Source of the DNA: Agromyces humatus
Lineage (GTDB): Bacteria > Actinomycetota > Actinomycetes > Actinomycetales > Microbacteriaceae
Length of the DNA stretch: 64,000 nt
Assembly: GCF_021228295.1 (NCBI RefSeq)
Contig: NZ_JAJQPD010000004.1
Span: 62,001-126,000 of the forward strand
Direction of reading: 5' to 3'
Shown here: piece after piece, positions 27,336 through 35,721 of the stretch
Layout: the number at the start of each line of letters is the position of its first letter
How positions within the stretch are numbered: the first letter of the stretch is position 1
Program-made: the position numbers and the translations under genes
Notes under the pieces: model-generated
What the model was told of the DNA's origin: nothing
Seen by the model: the letters and a program-made list of their open reading frames with translations, nothing else
Databases searched by the model: none

Positions 27336-28236
27336 TGTCACTCCCACGTCCAAGCCGGTGAAGACCACCGGCCTCCACGTCGGCGATGCCGCACCGGGTG
27401 TGCGGAAGGTCGACCCGATCCTGATCGCCGACGGCGTGAGGCGCACGTTCGGCGGCCTGACCGCCGTCGACGTCGAGCACGTCGAGATCCCGCGCGGCGC
27501 GATCACGGCGCTCATCGGGCCCAACGGTGCGGGCAAGACGACGTTCTTCAACCTGCTCACGGGCTTCGACAAGCCCGACACCGGCACCTGGTCGTTCGAC
27601 GGTCGCTCGCTCGCCCACGTGCCGGCCTACCGGGTCGCGCGCATGGGGCTCATCCGCACCTTCCAGCTCACGAAATCCCTCGCGCTGCTGTCGGTCATGG
27701 AGAACATGAAGCTCGGCGCGAAGAACCAGGTCGGCGAGAACCTGTTCCGCTCGCTCATCCCCTCGATCTGGCGCAAGCAGGACGGCGAGATCGAGGCCAA
27801 GGCGATGGAGCTGCTGACCCGATTCAAGCTCGACGCCAAGAAGGACGACTACGCGGCGAGCATGTCGGGCGGGCAGCGCAAGCTCCTCGAGATGGCGCGG
27901 GCGCTCATGAGCGACCCGACCCTCGTCATGCTCGATGAGCCGATGGCCGGCGTGAATCCAGCGCTCAAGCAGTCCCTGCTCGATCACATCCTCGACCTCA
28001 AGGCCTCCGGCATGACCGTGCTGTTCGTCGAGCACGACATGCACATGGTGCGGCACATCGCCGACTGGGTGATCGTGATGGCCGAGGGAAAGGTGGTCGC
28101 CGAGGGCGACCCCCACAAGGTCATGGAGAACCCTGCCGTGATCGACGCCTACCTCGGCGCCCACCACGACACCGATCTGGGTGCCGATTCGGAGCACGTC
28201 GAAGCACTGAAGGAGCTCATCGATGACGAACAGTAG
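27325..28236 (+). CDS. livG: Branched-chain amino acid ABC transporter ATP-binding protein (LivG-like)
   Basis: 303-residue ATPase. Walker A GPNGAGKTTFFN, signature MSGGQRKLLEMA and Walker B TLVMLDEPMAGVNP, followed by the switch histidine in LFVEHDM. The C-terminus (YLGAHHD then an acidic tail) is longer than in E. coli LivG. The TTG start at 27325 follows GAAGGAG at 7 bases and lies inside the end of livM; an N-terminal extension of about 30 residues precedes the first strand. Overlaps livF by 14 bases. Confidence 0.95.
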   Translation: MSSSVTPTSKPVKTTGLHVGDAAPGVRKVDPILIADGVRRTFGGLTAVDVEHVEIPRGAITALIGPNGAGKTTFFNLLTGFDKPDTGTWSFDGRSLAHVPAYRVARMGLIRTFQLTKSLALLSVMENMKLGAKNQVGENLFRSLIPSIWRKQDGEIEAKAMELLTRFKLDAKKDDYAASMSGGQRKLLEMARALMSDPTLVMLDEPMAGVNPALKQSLLDHILDLKASGMTVLFVEHDMHMVRHIADWVIVMAEGKVVAEGDPHKVMENPAVIDAYLGAHHDTDLGADSEHVEALKELIDDEQ

Positions 28237-28996
28237 TCCCGCACCGGCCGTCGCCGATCCGCCCGCCGAACAACTCGTCGTCGAGGTCCGGAACGTGATC
28301 GCCGGGTACCTTCCCGGGGTGAACATCCTCAACGGATGCTCGCTCACGGCTGCACAAGGTGAGCTCATCGGCATCATCGGCCCGAACGGCGCCGGCAAGT
28401 CGACCCTGCTCAAGTCGATCTTCGGGCTCGTCAAGGTTCGCGAGGGCGGAATCTACCTCCACGGTGAAGAGATCACGAACCTCAAGGCGAACAAGCTCGT
28501 CGGTCAGGGTGTCGGCTTCGTCCCGCAGACCGAGAACGTGTTCCCCTCGCTCACCATCCAGGAGAACCTCGAGATGGGGCTCTACCTGAAGCCGAAGGGC
28601 TTCAAGGAGCGCCTCGAGTTCGTGACCGAGATCTTCCCCGAACTGGGCAAGCGGCTCACGCAGCGTGCCGGCTCACTGTCGGGCGGTGAACGTCAGATGG
28701 TGGCCATGTCGCGCGCGCTCATGATGGGCCCGCATGTCATGCTGCTCGACGAGCCGTCTGCGGGCCTCTCACCCGTTCGTCAAGACGAGGCCTTCATGCG
28801 CGTCAGGGAGATCAACCGTGCCGGCGTCACGACCATCATGGTCGAGCAGAACGCACGCCGCTGCTTGGAGATCTGCGACCGTGGGTACGTGCTCGATCAG
28901 GGCCGCGATGCCTATCACGGCACAGGTCGCGAGCTTCTGAACGACCCCAAGGTGATCGGTCTCTACCTGGGCACCCTCGGGCAAGACGAGGAGTAG
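28223..28996 (+). CDS. livF: Branched-chain amino acid ABC transporter ATP-binding protein (LivF-like)
   Basis: 257-residue second ATPase of the importer. Walker A GPNGAGKSTLLKS, Q-loop VPQTENVFPSLT, signature LSGGERQMVAMSRAL, Walker B MLLDEPSAGLSP and the switch region IMVEQNARR, with the LivF-type C-terminus VIGLYLGTLGQDEE. Last gene of the operon; a strong terminator begins 16 bases after its stop. No binding protein is in this operon: livJ is convergent, 434 bases on. Confidence 0.95.
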   Translation: MTNSSPAPAVADPPAEQLVVEVRNVIAGYLPGVNILNGCSLTAAQGELIGIIGPNGAGKSTLLKSIFGLVKVREGGIYLHGEEITNLKANKLVGQGVGFVPQTENVFPSLTIQENLEMGLYLKPKGFKERLEFVTEIFPELGKRLTQRAGSLSGGERQMVAMSRALMMGPHVMLLDEPSAGLSPVRQDEAFMRVREINRAGVTTIMVEQNARRCLEICDRGYVLDQGRDAYHGTGRELLNDPKVIGLYLGTLGQDEE

Positions 28997-29383
28997 ATCG
29001 ACCACACGAAGAAGGGGCGGACCGCTGCGGCGGCTCCGCCCCTTTTCCTGTACTCGCAGAGCTGATCATTCCCACTGAAGGCCCCTCGTCGGCGTCTGCC
29101 GCGTTGCCTGCGCCCATGGCCTGGTCTGCATGTCGAGCACTCGTAGCCCATCCAGGGGCCGGGAGTGCCCTTTCGACTGAACTCATCGAGGTGCCCGACG
29201 GAACTCATCGACGCGGCCAGACGACCCACCTCCCCTCCCAGCCCCTGAGCGTGCACTCATCGGGCCAGCGAGTGCCCTCTCGACGCGGGGAGGAGGCCTT
29301 GAGACCCATAGGTTCGGCAGTCGTCGCGTGCTCTCAGCTCGGCCGCATCGCCTCCTCTCGCGCCCGCCGGCCGGGCACACGAA
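28997..29383. other. Non-coding gap with small repeats between livF and livJ
   Basis: No gene is supported. After the livF terminator the gap holds two GCACTC / GAGTGC inverted repeats (29137-29168 and 29253-29275), a 15-base near-direct repeat GAGTGCCCTTTCGAC (29163) / GAGTGCCCTCTCGAC (29270), and ACTCATCG three times (29181, 29203, 29255). This looks like decayed copies of a small repeat. Confidence 0.6.
29012..29046 (+). terminator. Terminator of livHMGF
   Basis: 10-bp perfect stem AAGGGGCGGA / TCCGCCCCTT, followed by TT, 16 bases after the livF stop. Confidence 0.85.
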
Positions 29384-29415
29384 AGCGGGGCCCCGGCCGT
29401 AGCCGGGGCCCCGCT
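29384..29415 (-). terminator. Terminator of livJ
   Basis: Perfect 14-bp stem AGCGGGGCCCCGGC / GCCGGGGCCCCGCT with a 4-base loop; on the minus strand it is followed by TTTC. It lies 16 bases past the livJ stop. Confidence 0.85.
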
Positions 29416-29430
29416 CACTCACTCAGCGGA

Positions 29431-30735
29431 TCAGCCGTCGCCGATGCGCGAGTAGGTGTTGTCGTCAGCGAACTGGAAGATGCCGATGGTCGCCTCGGTC
29501 GGGTCGCCGTTCTCGTCGAACGTGATCGGACCAGAGGGGCCGTCGTAGTCGATCTGCTGGCCTTCGGCGAGCAGCGCGACACCTTCTTCGAAGGTGGAGA
29601 CCTTCTCGCCCTCGCCAGAACCACCCGAGACCTGACGCAGGTACTTCGCGATCTCGGCGCCGTCGGTGCTGTTGGCCGCGTAGGCCGCGAGCGCGATCAG
29701 CGTGACCGCGTCGTACGACTCAGCCGCGTAGCTGTAGTCGGTCAGCGCGGGGTCGACGGTCAGGAGGCGGTCGGTGAAGTCACCGAGCGTTCCGACGTCG
29801 AGGCCCGGCAGGGTGCCCTTCGCGCCGGTGATGAGCCCGGGAGCGAAGTCGGCGCTGTAGTCGAAGAGGTTTCCGTCGACGAAGTACAGCTTGTCACCGG
29901 GGAAGCCCGAGCCGACGAGCGCCGGGGTGATGATCTTCGACTGGTCGAACGTGATCAGGGCGATCGCGTCGGGGTTGGCCGCCGTGACCTCGGCGATCTG
30001 CGAATCGAAGCTCGAGTCGCCTTCGTTGAAGAGCGCCTCGGCGACGACCTCGCCACCGGCCGCTTCGAAGGCGGTCTTGGTGAACTCGGCGAGACCCGTG
30101 CCGTATGCGTCGTTCAGCACGATCATGCCGAGCGTCGCGTTGCCGTCGTCGGCGATGGTGTTGCCGAGCACCTCACCCTGCAGCACGTCGGACGGAGCCG
30201 TGCGCCAGTAGAGGTTGTTGTCGTTGTAGGTGGTGAAGTCGGCAGACGTGTTCGCCGGCGAGAACTGGACGACTCCGGCCGCGACGATCTGGTCGATGAC
30301 GGTCTTCGACACACCCGACGAGGCAGCGCCGATGATGGCCGACACGTCTTGCGAGAGCAGGTCGGTCACCGAGACGGTGGCGATGTCGGTGGTGGTGTCG
30401 CCCGAATCGCGGTAGACGACCTCGACGGCGAGACCCGAGTCGGCGCCGTTCACGTCGTCGGCGCCGAGTTGCACACCGGCTTCCTCGGGCGGGCCGAGGA
30501 ACGCGAGCGTACCACTCTGCGGGAGGATCGTACCGAGCTTGAGCGCGAGATCGCGCTCACCCTCGGCGATGGGCAGGGCGTCGCCGGCATCACCCGTCGG
30601 TGTTTCCGTCTCGGCCGGCGGCGTGCCGCCCTGGGCGCACGCAGTGAGGAGGAGGGTGCTGACGCCGGCGATGGCGAGACCCGTCCAGGCTGCGCGAGCC
30701 GAGCGCTTGGCCGAGGCCTTCGCGAATACGCTCAT
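29431..30735 (-). CDS. livJ: Branched-chain amino acid ABC transporter substrate-binding lipoprotein (LivJ-like)
   Basis: 434-residue type I periplasmic-binding protein anchored as a lipoprotein: signal peptide to about residue 30 with the lipobox LLTAC, then a low-complexity Thr/Glu/Pro linker and the Leu/Ile/Val-binding fold (VVYRDSGDTTTDIA, AAGVVQFSPANTSADF, YDAVTLIALAAY). It captures the amino acid and delivers it to the LivHM permease. The ATG at 30735 has AAGGAG four bases upstream. It is transcribed towards livHMGF and so is made from its own promoter, allowing more binding protein than permease. Confidence 0.93.
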   Translation of the reverse strand: MSVFAKASAKRSARAAWTGLAIAGVSTLLLTACAQGGTPPAETETPTGDAGDALPIAEGERDLALKLGTILPQSGTLAFLGPPEEAGVQLGADDVNGADSGLAVEVVYRDSGDTTTDIATVSVTDLLSQDVSAIIGAASSGVSKTVIDQIVAAGVVQFSPANTSADFTTYNDNNLYWRTAPSDVLQGEVLGNTIADDGNATLGMIVLNDAYGTGLAEFTKTAFEAAGGEVVAEALFNEGDSSFDSQIAEVTAANPDAIALITFDQSKIITPALVGSGFPGDKLYFVDGNLFDYSADFAPGLITGAKGTLPGLDVGTLGDFTDRLLTVDPALTDYSYAAESYDAVTLIALAAYAANSTDGAEIAKYLRQVSGGSGEGEKVSTFEEGVALLAEGQQIDYDGPSGPITFDENGDPTEATIGIFQFADDNTYSRIGDG

Positions 30736-30798
30736 GTTGCTCCTTGGGACTGAAGGAAATTGGTACACAATGCAGCGCCGTGGTGACGCCGTTGTTCG

Positions 30799-30827
30799 AC
30801 AGTATTCCGGGCGTGGAACGGAAACAA
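30799..30827 (-). promoter_or_regulatory. Candidate sigma70-type promoter of livJ
   Basis: TTGTTT (minus strand, 30827-30822), 17-bp spacer, TACTGT (30804-30799). This would give a leader of about 55 bases before the livJ ATG. Confidence 0.45.
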
Positions 30828-31001
30828 GATGCACCGGTCACAACCGTGTAACACCGGCGGAATCGTTACCTTCTCGACATTCAACCCCCGCCCCGACGCA
30901 GGGATTCGTCGCGGATCCGGCTCGAGACGCGCGGATCGCGCGTCAGGACGGTGGGCGAATCCACCCCCCGAATCGGGGTCATTCGCGGCGCGACCGGACG
31001 C

Positions 31002-31964
31002 TCAGACCGGCTCGATCACGATCCGTCGCGATGCGCGCACGCCGCGCAGCAGATCGACCGTGAGCACGATGAGCGCGAGCCACACGAGGCCGAACCCGAT
31101 CCACCGCTCGGGCGGCATCGGCTCCTGCAGCACGAACACGCCCACGAGGAACTGGATGAACGGCGCGAAGTACTGGATGAACCCCATGTAGATGAGCGGA
31201 AGCCGACGGGAGGCCGCGGCGAACAGGAGCAGCGGCACCGCGGTGACCGCGCCCGCCGAGACGAGCAGCACCGTATGCCAGGCCCCAGCGGTGCCGATGG
31301 TGAGCCCCGTCGTCATGCCGACGAAGACGAGCTGCACGACGGCGAGCGGCGCGAGCCATGCTGTCTCGAGGGTGAGCCCCGACACTGCGTCGACCTTCGG
31401 CCCGACGCGCTTCTTGATGAGCCCGTAGACACCGAACGAGAACGCCAGCACGAGGGCGATCCATGGCAGCTGGCCGTAGCCGATGGCCAGCACGATGACG
31501 GCGACGATCGAGATGCCCACCGCGACCCACTGCGTCGCGTTCAGCCGTTCGCGAAGCACGATGACCCCGAGCAGCACCGTGACGATCGGGTTGATGAAGT
31601 ACCCCAGGGCGGCCTCGACCACCTGCCCGTTGAGCGTCGCGTAGACGTAGGTCTGCCAGTTGACGAAGATCAGCAGGCCGGCGAGTCCCATGGTGAGCAC
31701 GACCCGCCGGTCGCGCAGGAGCGTCGCGAACGGCCGCCACGCCCGGGTGACGGCGATGAGCAGCGCGCAGAACACGAGCGAGAACAGCACGCGCCACGCC
31801 ACGATCTCGAACGGCCCGGTGGGCTCGAGCGCAATGAAGTAGATGGGCAGGATGCCCCACAGCCCGTATGCGCCGATGGCGAAGAAGAGGCCCGAGCGAC
31901 TGACGTCGCCGGAGTGCTTCGCCGGCTCAGCAGTCGCGGGCGTGGGCATGGAGCGAGATGGCAC
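31002..31964 (-). CDS. rarD: EamA family transporter, RarD type
   Basis: Ten-helix drug/metabolite-superfamily permease, 320 residues with the GTG start used here. The N-terminal SGLFFAIGAYGLWGILPIYF and VLLGVIVLRERLNATQW, with the second half carrying YMGFIQYFAPFIQFLVGVFVLQE, are typical of RarD (chloramphenicol-sensitivity protein family). The transported compound is unknown. The start is uncertain: GTG at 31964 lies six bases after TAGTCT (leaderless pattern), but ATG at 31949 is also possible and neither has a ribosome binding site. Confidence 0.88.
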   Translation of the reverse strand: MPSRSMPTPATAEPAKHSGDVSRSGLFFAIGAYGLWGILPIYFIALEPTGPFEIVAWRVLFSLVFCALLIAVTRAWRPFATLLRDRRVVLTMGLAGLLIFVNWQTYVYATLNGQVVEAALGYFINPIVTVLLGVIVLRERLNATQWVAVGISIVAVIVLAIGYGQLPWIALVLAFSFGVYGLIKKRVGPKVDAVSGLTLETAWLAPLAVVQLVFVGMTTGLTIGTAGAWHTVLLVSAGAVTAVPLLLFAAASRRLPLIYMGFIQYFAPFIQFLVGVFVLQEPMPPERWIGFGLVWLALIVLTVDLLRGVRASRRIVIEPV

Positions 31965-31970
31965 CAGCAC

Positions 31971-31976
31971 AGACTA
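31971..31976 (-). promoter_or_regulatory. Leaderless -10 box of rarD
   Basis: TAGTCT, six bases, GTG at 31964. Used here to choose the start. Confidence 0.45.
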
Positions 31977-32091
31977 CGCCCGGCCGCCGACGCCGAGGGG
32001 TTCGCCCGACTGCCGTTCGTCGTCGACATACGGTCGTGCACGGAGCGCGATCCGGGTGACGGATGCCGCGACATCCGCCGCTCGGGAACGA

Positions 32092-32127
32092 CGAAGCCCG
32101 GGCACCCTCACGGGCGCCCGGGCTTCG
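32092..32127 (-). terminator. Terminator of groES
   Basis: 12-bp perfect stem CGAAGCCCGGGC / GCCCGGGCTTCG; the 12-base loop itself contains CCC/GGG. It lies 17 bases past the groES stop. Confidence 0.8.
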
Positions 32128-32143
32128 AGTCGGATCGAGTCGC

Positions 32144-32440
32144 TCAGCGAACGACGACGGCCAGCACGTCGCGCGCGGAGAGGACCAGGAGGTCTTCACC
32201 GCCGAACTTGACCTCGGTGCCGCCGTACTTCGAGTAGATCACCTTGTCGCCGACCGCGACGTCGAGCGGAACGCGGTTGCCGTTGTCGTCGATGCGGCCG
32301 GGGCCCACGGCCACGACCTCGCCCTCCTGGGGCTTCTCCTTCGCGGTGTCGGGGATGACCAGACCGGACGCGGTGGTCTGCTCGGCCTCGACCTGCTTGA
32401 TGACGATGCGATCCTCGAGCGGCTTGATGGAAACCGACAC
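32144..32440 (-). CDS. groES: Co-chaperonin GroES
   Basis: 98-residue GroES, the heptameric lid of the GroEL chaperonin. It begins [18 protein letters not shown] and includes the mobile-loop region ([17 protein letters not shown]) and the C-terminal [16 protein letters not shown]. The GTG start has AAAAGGGG upstream. No groEL follows: a terminator comes straight after, so groES is monocistronic here. Two CIRCE operators (32490-32516 and 32535-32561) lie upstream, indicating heat-shock control by HrcA. Confidence 0.98.
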   Translation of the reverse strand: MSVSIKPLEDRIVIKQVEAEQTTASGLVIPDTAKEKPQEGEVVAVGPGRIDDNGNRVPLDVAVGDKVIYSKYGGTEVKFGGEDLLVLSARDVLAVVVR

Positions 32441-32489
32441 GGTTGACCCCTTTTCTAGAGTTGAGAACTTGTCTTGACGAAGACTTGGG

Positions 32490-32516
32490 TTAGCAGCCTC
32501 AGAGCGAGAGTGCTAA
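32490..32516. promoter_or_regulatory. CIRCE operator 1 (HrcA site)
   Basis: TTAGCAGCC-N9-GAGTGCTAA. The right arm matches the CIRCE consensus exactly; the left arm differs at three of nine positions. Centred about 63 bases upstream of the groES start. Confidence 0.85.
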
Positions 32517-32534
32517 AGCGAGTCTATTCGCGAT

Positions 32535-32561
32535 TTGGCACTCGTGCAACGTGAGTGCCAA
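32535..32561. promoter_or_regulatory. CIRCE operator 2 (HrcA site)
   Basis: TTGGCACTC-N9-GAGTGCCAA: perfect 9-bp arms, with the consensus T:A at position 3 changed to G:C on both sides. It ends 14 bases before the -10 box of the divergent methyltransferase gene, so it covers that gene's -35 region. Confidence 0.85.
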
Positions 32562-32575
32562 CCGGCCGCGGGTGC

Positions 32576-32581
32576 TAGCGT
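32576..32581 (+). promoter_or_regulatory. Leaderless -10 box of the methyltransferase gene
   Basis: TAGCGT, six bases (GGCCGG), GTG at 32588. No usable ribosome binding site beyond the GG-rich spacer. Confidence 0.5.
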
Positions 32582-32587
32582 GGCCGG

Positions 32588-33775
32588 GTGGATCGCGCCG
32601 AGCTCGTCGAACTGCTCTCGCCCGAAGGGCTGCGGCTGCTCGACGGCCTGCCCGAGTGGGACGCGAAGGCCGACATCGTGAAGACCGTCGCCGACCTGCG
32701 CAAGCAGGGCCACCCGCCCGGCCTGGTCGCGACCGTGCTCAGCCAGGCGAAGCTGCGCCACCGGGCCAGGGCCAAGTTCGGCCCGTTCGCCTCGCGCATG
32801 CTCTTCACCGAACCCGGCCTCGAGCAGGCGACCCGACTGCAGGTGGCGGCGCTGCATGCCGGCCGGTTCGCGCGTGCCGATGTGGGGCACGTCGCCGATC
32901 TCGGTTGCGGTATCGGCGGCGACGCGCTCGCGATGGCGGCCATCGACCTCGAGGTGACCGCCGCCGAAGCCGATGAGGTGACCGCCGCGATCGCGGCGTA
33001 CAACCTCACCCCGTTCCCACGCGTGCGCGTGCTGCACGAACGTGCCGAGCAGGTCGCGCTCGGCGGCATCGGGGGCGCCTGGCTCGATCCGGCCCGCCGC
33101 ACGACCGCGGGCGGCACGACCACGAGACTCGCCGACGCCGCCGACTACTCCCCGAGCCTCGACTTCGCCTTCGGGCTCGCCGACCGCATGGCCGTCGGCG
33201 TGAAGCTCGGCCCGGGGACCGACCGCGACCTGATCCCCGAGGGCGCCGAAGCCCAGTGGATCTCGGTCGACGGCGACGTCGTCGAACTCGGCGTGTGGTT
33301 CGGCCAGGTGGCCCGGCCCGGGATCGGGCGCGCGGCCCTCGTCATCCGCGGCGATTCGGCGCACGAGCTCACCGCGCCCGCCGACTCCGAAGACGCGCCC
33401 GCCGGTCCGCTCGGCGACTACCTGTACGAGCCCGACGGTGCGATCATCCGCGCGCGACTCATCGGCGATCTGGCGCGCACCAACGGCGCATGGATGCTGA
33501 GCCCCGGCATCGCGTACCTCACCGCCGACACGGCGTTCGACTCGCCGTTCGCGCGCGGGTTCCGCATCGTCGAGCGCATGCCCGCCGACGAGCGACAGCT
33601 GCGCCAGGCCCTGCAGGCACGCGGCATCGGCACCCTCGAGATCAAGAAGCGCGGCATCGACGTCGACCCGGCCGCGCTGCGCACCCGCCTCAAGCTGCGG
33701 GGCGCCGAGCGCGCCACGCTCGTGCTCACACGCGAGCAGGGCAGGCACGTGGCGTTGCTGGTCGAGCGCCTCTAA
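32588..33775 (+). CDS. Class I SAM-dependent methyltransferase with THUMP-like C-terminal domain
   Basis: 395-residue protein. A helical N-terminal region (1 to about 90) is followed by a Rossmann methyltransferase core with motif I VADLGCGIGGDALAMA (about 101-116) and a WLDPARRT motif-IV-like segment (about 165), and ends in a THUMP-like domain with FRIVERMPADERQLRQAL and LKLRGAERATLVLTR. This architecture is widespread in actinobacteria and is presumed to act on RNA; the target is unknown. It is divergent from groES and shares its CIRCE-containing control region. Confidence 0.88.
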   Translation: MDRAELVELLSPEGLRLLDGLPEWDAKADIVKTVADLRKQGHPPGLVATVLSQAKLRHRARAKFGPFASRMLFTEPGLEQATRLQVAALHAGRFARADVGHVADLGCGIGGDALAMAAIDLEVTAAEADEVTAAIAAYNLTPFPRVRVLHERAEQVALGGIGGAWLDPARRTTAGGTTTRLADAADYSPSLDFAFGLADRMAVGVKLGPGTDRDLIPEGAEAQWISVDGDVVELGVWFGQVARPGIGRAALVIRGDSAHELTAPADSEDAPAGPLGDYLYEPDGAIIRARLIGDLARTNGAWMLSPGIAYLTADTAFDSPFARGFRIVERMPADERQLRQALQARGIGTLEIKKRGIDVDPAALRTRLKLRGAERATLVLTREQGRHVALLVERL

Positions 33776-33824
33776 GCCGTCCGTCGACGGCTGCGCCGTC
33801 GTTGCGCGGCTGCGCCTGCCCGGC

Positions 33825-34316
33825 TCAGTTCGGCAGCGCCCCGAAGACGATGGCGTAGTAGCCGATCCACACCGCCGAGAACACGAGCCCGGCGAGCCCG
33901 GTGCCGATACCGACGAACGAGAGCGCACGGCCCTCGGCTTCGCGACGAAGGCCGAGCACGCCGAAGACGATCGCGGCGATCGAGAGCGGCAGCATCCACC
34001 CGACGAAGAGCGAGGCCACCGCGCCGATGGTGCCGGCGACCGCAGCCACCCAGCTGAACACGCGCCGCTGGGTCTGCTCTTCGGCCGCTTCGACGAGATC
34101 GCCGCCTGGACGGTGCACGATGAGCAGTTGACCGGTCGAGATCCGCTCGAGCTGCCCGGTATCGAAGGGCACGTCGAACTCGCGCACGGCCGGGTTCGCG
34201 CGAAGGGTCGGCTCGGCCGGGGCGTCGGCGACGGGCACGGATGACCCGGCCTCGCCCGCCTCGACGCCCCGGTCGGACTCCCCGTCCTGGGGCGGAATCT
34301 GCTCGCGGTCGCTCAT
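33825..34316 (-). CDS. Small membrane protein, DUF4190-like
   Basis: 163 residues: an acidic, disordered N-terminus (about 1-85) followed by three hydrophobic segments (about 89-107, 109-124, 136-157) and a very short C-terminus. The sequence between helices (VFGVLGLRREAEGRALSFVGIGTGLAGLVFS) resembles the DUF4190 pattern of a small residue-rich hairpin. The ATG at 34316 has GGAG upstream. It is the last of three adjacent minus-strand genes of similar design. Function unknown. Confidence 0.75.
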   Translation of the reverse strand: MSDREQIPPQDGESDRGVEAGEAGSSVPVADAPAEPTLRANPAVREFDVPFDTGQLERISTGQLLIVHRPGGDLVEAAEEQTQRRVFSWVAAVAGTIGAVASLFVGWMLPLSIAAIVFGVLGLRREAEGRALSFVGIGTGLAGLVFSAVWIGYYAIVFGALPN

Positions 34317-34332
34317 ACGCAGTACTCCGGGA

Positions 34333-35106
34333 TCAGAACGACGTGCCGCCCACGCTGCTCGCCCCGACCAGGAGACCCCACAGGATGAACGAGAGCAGGG
34401 CGATGCCGAGGCCGACGAAGCCGAGCACGAGGCCGGTGAGCCACATGCCCTTCGCCGCGGGCTCTCTCCGCTTGCCGATGAAGCCGAGCACCACGGCGGC
34501 ACCGGGGATGAACAACTGCATGAAACCGCCGACGAACGGGATGAACACGACGAACGAGCCGACGACGCCCACGATTCCCGCGATGAGCGAGATGAGGCTG
34601 TAGACCGGCGTGGGCTTGCTCGGCGCCGCACCGTAAGCCGGCGCGACATAGCCGGGCGAGCCGTAGCCGCTCGTCGGGGCCGCCGGAGCACCGTACCCCG
34701 TCTGCCCCGCCGCGGGTGCCCCGTAGGACGGGGCCGCCGGGGCTGCCGGGGTCGCGGGGGCGCCGTAGGCCGGCGGAGCGGCAGGTGGCGGAGGCGCCGC
34801 GGCGCCGTAACTCGGCGGCACGGGCGGAGCGGGCGGCTCGGGTGCTGCGGGCGGCTCTGGCGCTGCGGGCGGCTCGGGCGCCGACGGGACGTCGGGCACC
34901 GACGGGACGTCGGGCAGCGACGACGAGTCGGTGGCCGCCGAGACATCGGCCGCTGCGGGCGCCGCGTCGACGACCCCTGCAGCTGCGGGCGGGTCGACGA
35001 CCTCGGGTGCTTCGGCGGCCGCAGGAACGTCGACCGCTTCGGGCGTCTCGAGCCCCTCGCCCTCGGTCGGCACGTCGGGCAGGTCGGGGTTCTTCGGATC
35101 ACTCAT
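34333..35106 (-). CDS. DUF4190 domain membrane protein with a long Pro/Ala-rich N-terminus
   Basis: 257 residues. Residues 1-165 are low complexity: an acidic Pro/Glu/Val part, then a Pro/Ala part with repeated YGAPA/GYGSP units, presumably cytoplasmic and disordered. The C-terminal 90 residues form two to three helices with the DUF4190 signature LVLGFVGLGIALLSFILWGLL. The ATG at 35106 has GAGAGGGG upstream. It lies 16 bases upstream of the next DUF4190-like gene. Function unknown; Pro/Gln/Gly-rich cytoplasmic tails of this kind are frequent in actinobacterial envelope proteins. Confidence 0.8.
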   Translation of the reverse strand: MSDPKNPDLPDVPTEGEGLETPEAVDVPAAAEAPEVVDPPAAAGVVDAAPAAADVSAATDSSSLPDVPSVPDVPSAPEPPAAPEPPAAPEPPAPPVPPSYGAAAPPPPAAPPAYGAPATPAAPAAPSYGAPAAGQTGYGAPAAPTSGYGSPGYVAPAYGAAPSKPTPVYSLISLIAGIVGVVGSFVVFIPFVGGFMQLFIPGAAVVLGFIGKRREPAAKGMWLTGLVLGFVGLGIALLSFILWGLLVGASSVGGTSF

Positions 35107-35137
35107 GGGCGGGTTCCCCTCTCGGCGGACGCGAGGC

Positions 35138-35566
35138 TCAGTTGACGTAGAGGTTCGGGTTGGCCGCGATCGACGCGATGATGGCGAAGAATACGATCGT
35201 CCCGATGATCGCAAGAACGATCCCGACGTAGCCGACGATGAGCCCGGCGACGGCCATGCCACGGCCCTGTTCACCGGTCTTCTTGATCTGGCTCAGCGCG
35301 ATGTGGCCGCAGATGACACCGGCGATGGATCCGATGAACGGGAGGATCACGAACGCCGCGATCGACGCGATGAGCGAGATGATCGCCAGCACGTTGGTCT
35401 TCGCCCCTGCGGGCTGGCCATAGGCGGGCGCGGGCTGACCGTAGGCCGGCGCAGCGGGCGCGCCGTACGCGGGAGCGGAAGGCGCGGCCGGGGCGCCGGC
35501 CGGCGGGGCCGGGGGCACGGGCGGGACGGCGCCTGCGGGCTGCTCGGGAAGATTCGGATCAGTCAC
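35138..35566 (-). CDS. DUF4190 domain membrane protein
   Basis: 142 residues: a Pro/Ala/Tyr-rich N-terminus (about 1-55, with YGAPAAPAYGQPAPAYGQP) and then the DUF4190 core with CGHIALSQIKKTGEQGRGMAVAGLIVGYV between two hydrophobic segments. The GTG start at 35566 is preceded by AAGGGG. First of the three consecutive membrane-protein genes and the closest to the family consensus. Confidence 0.85.
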   Translation of the reverse strand: MTDPNLPEQPAGAVPPVPPAPPAGAPAAPSAPAYGAPAAPAYGQPAPAYGQPAGAKTNVLAIISLIASIAAFVILPFIGSIAGVICGHIALSQIKKTGEQGRGMAVAGLIVGYVGIVLAIIGTIVFFAIIASIAANPNLYVN

Positions 35567-35721
35567 TGTGGTCCCCTTGATGCGCTGTGTGAACGATCGC
35601 GCCGGACGGCGGGATCGCGCGGGCGCGGCGAACGTGCCGCGACCCCCGTGGTCGTACGCCTTCACACTATCGCGCGGCGCCCACCCTGCACAGGGACCCG
35701 CGTCACCCTCGGCTCTCCGTG

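Noticed and set aside
29104-30753. Plus-strand open frame covering livJ
   Set aside because: Antisense shadow with no recognisable fold; livJ has lipobox, ribosome binding site, promoter and terminator.
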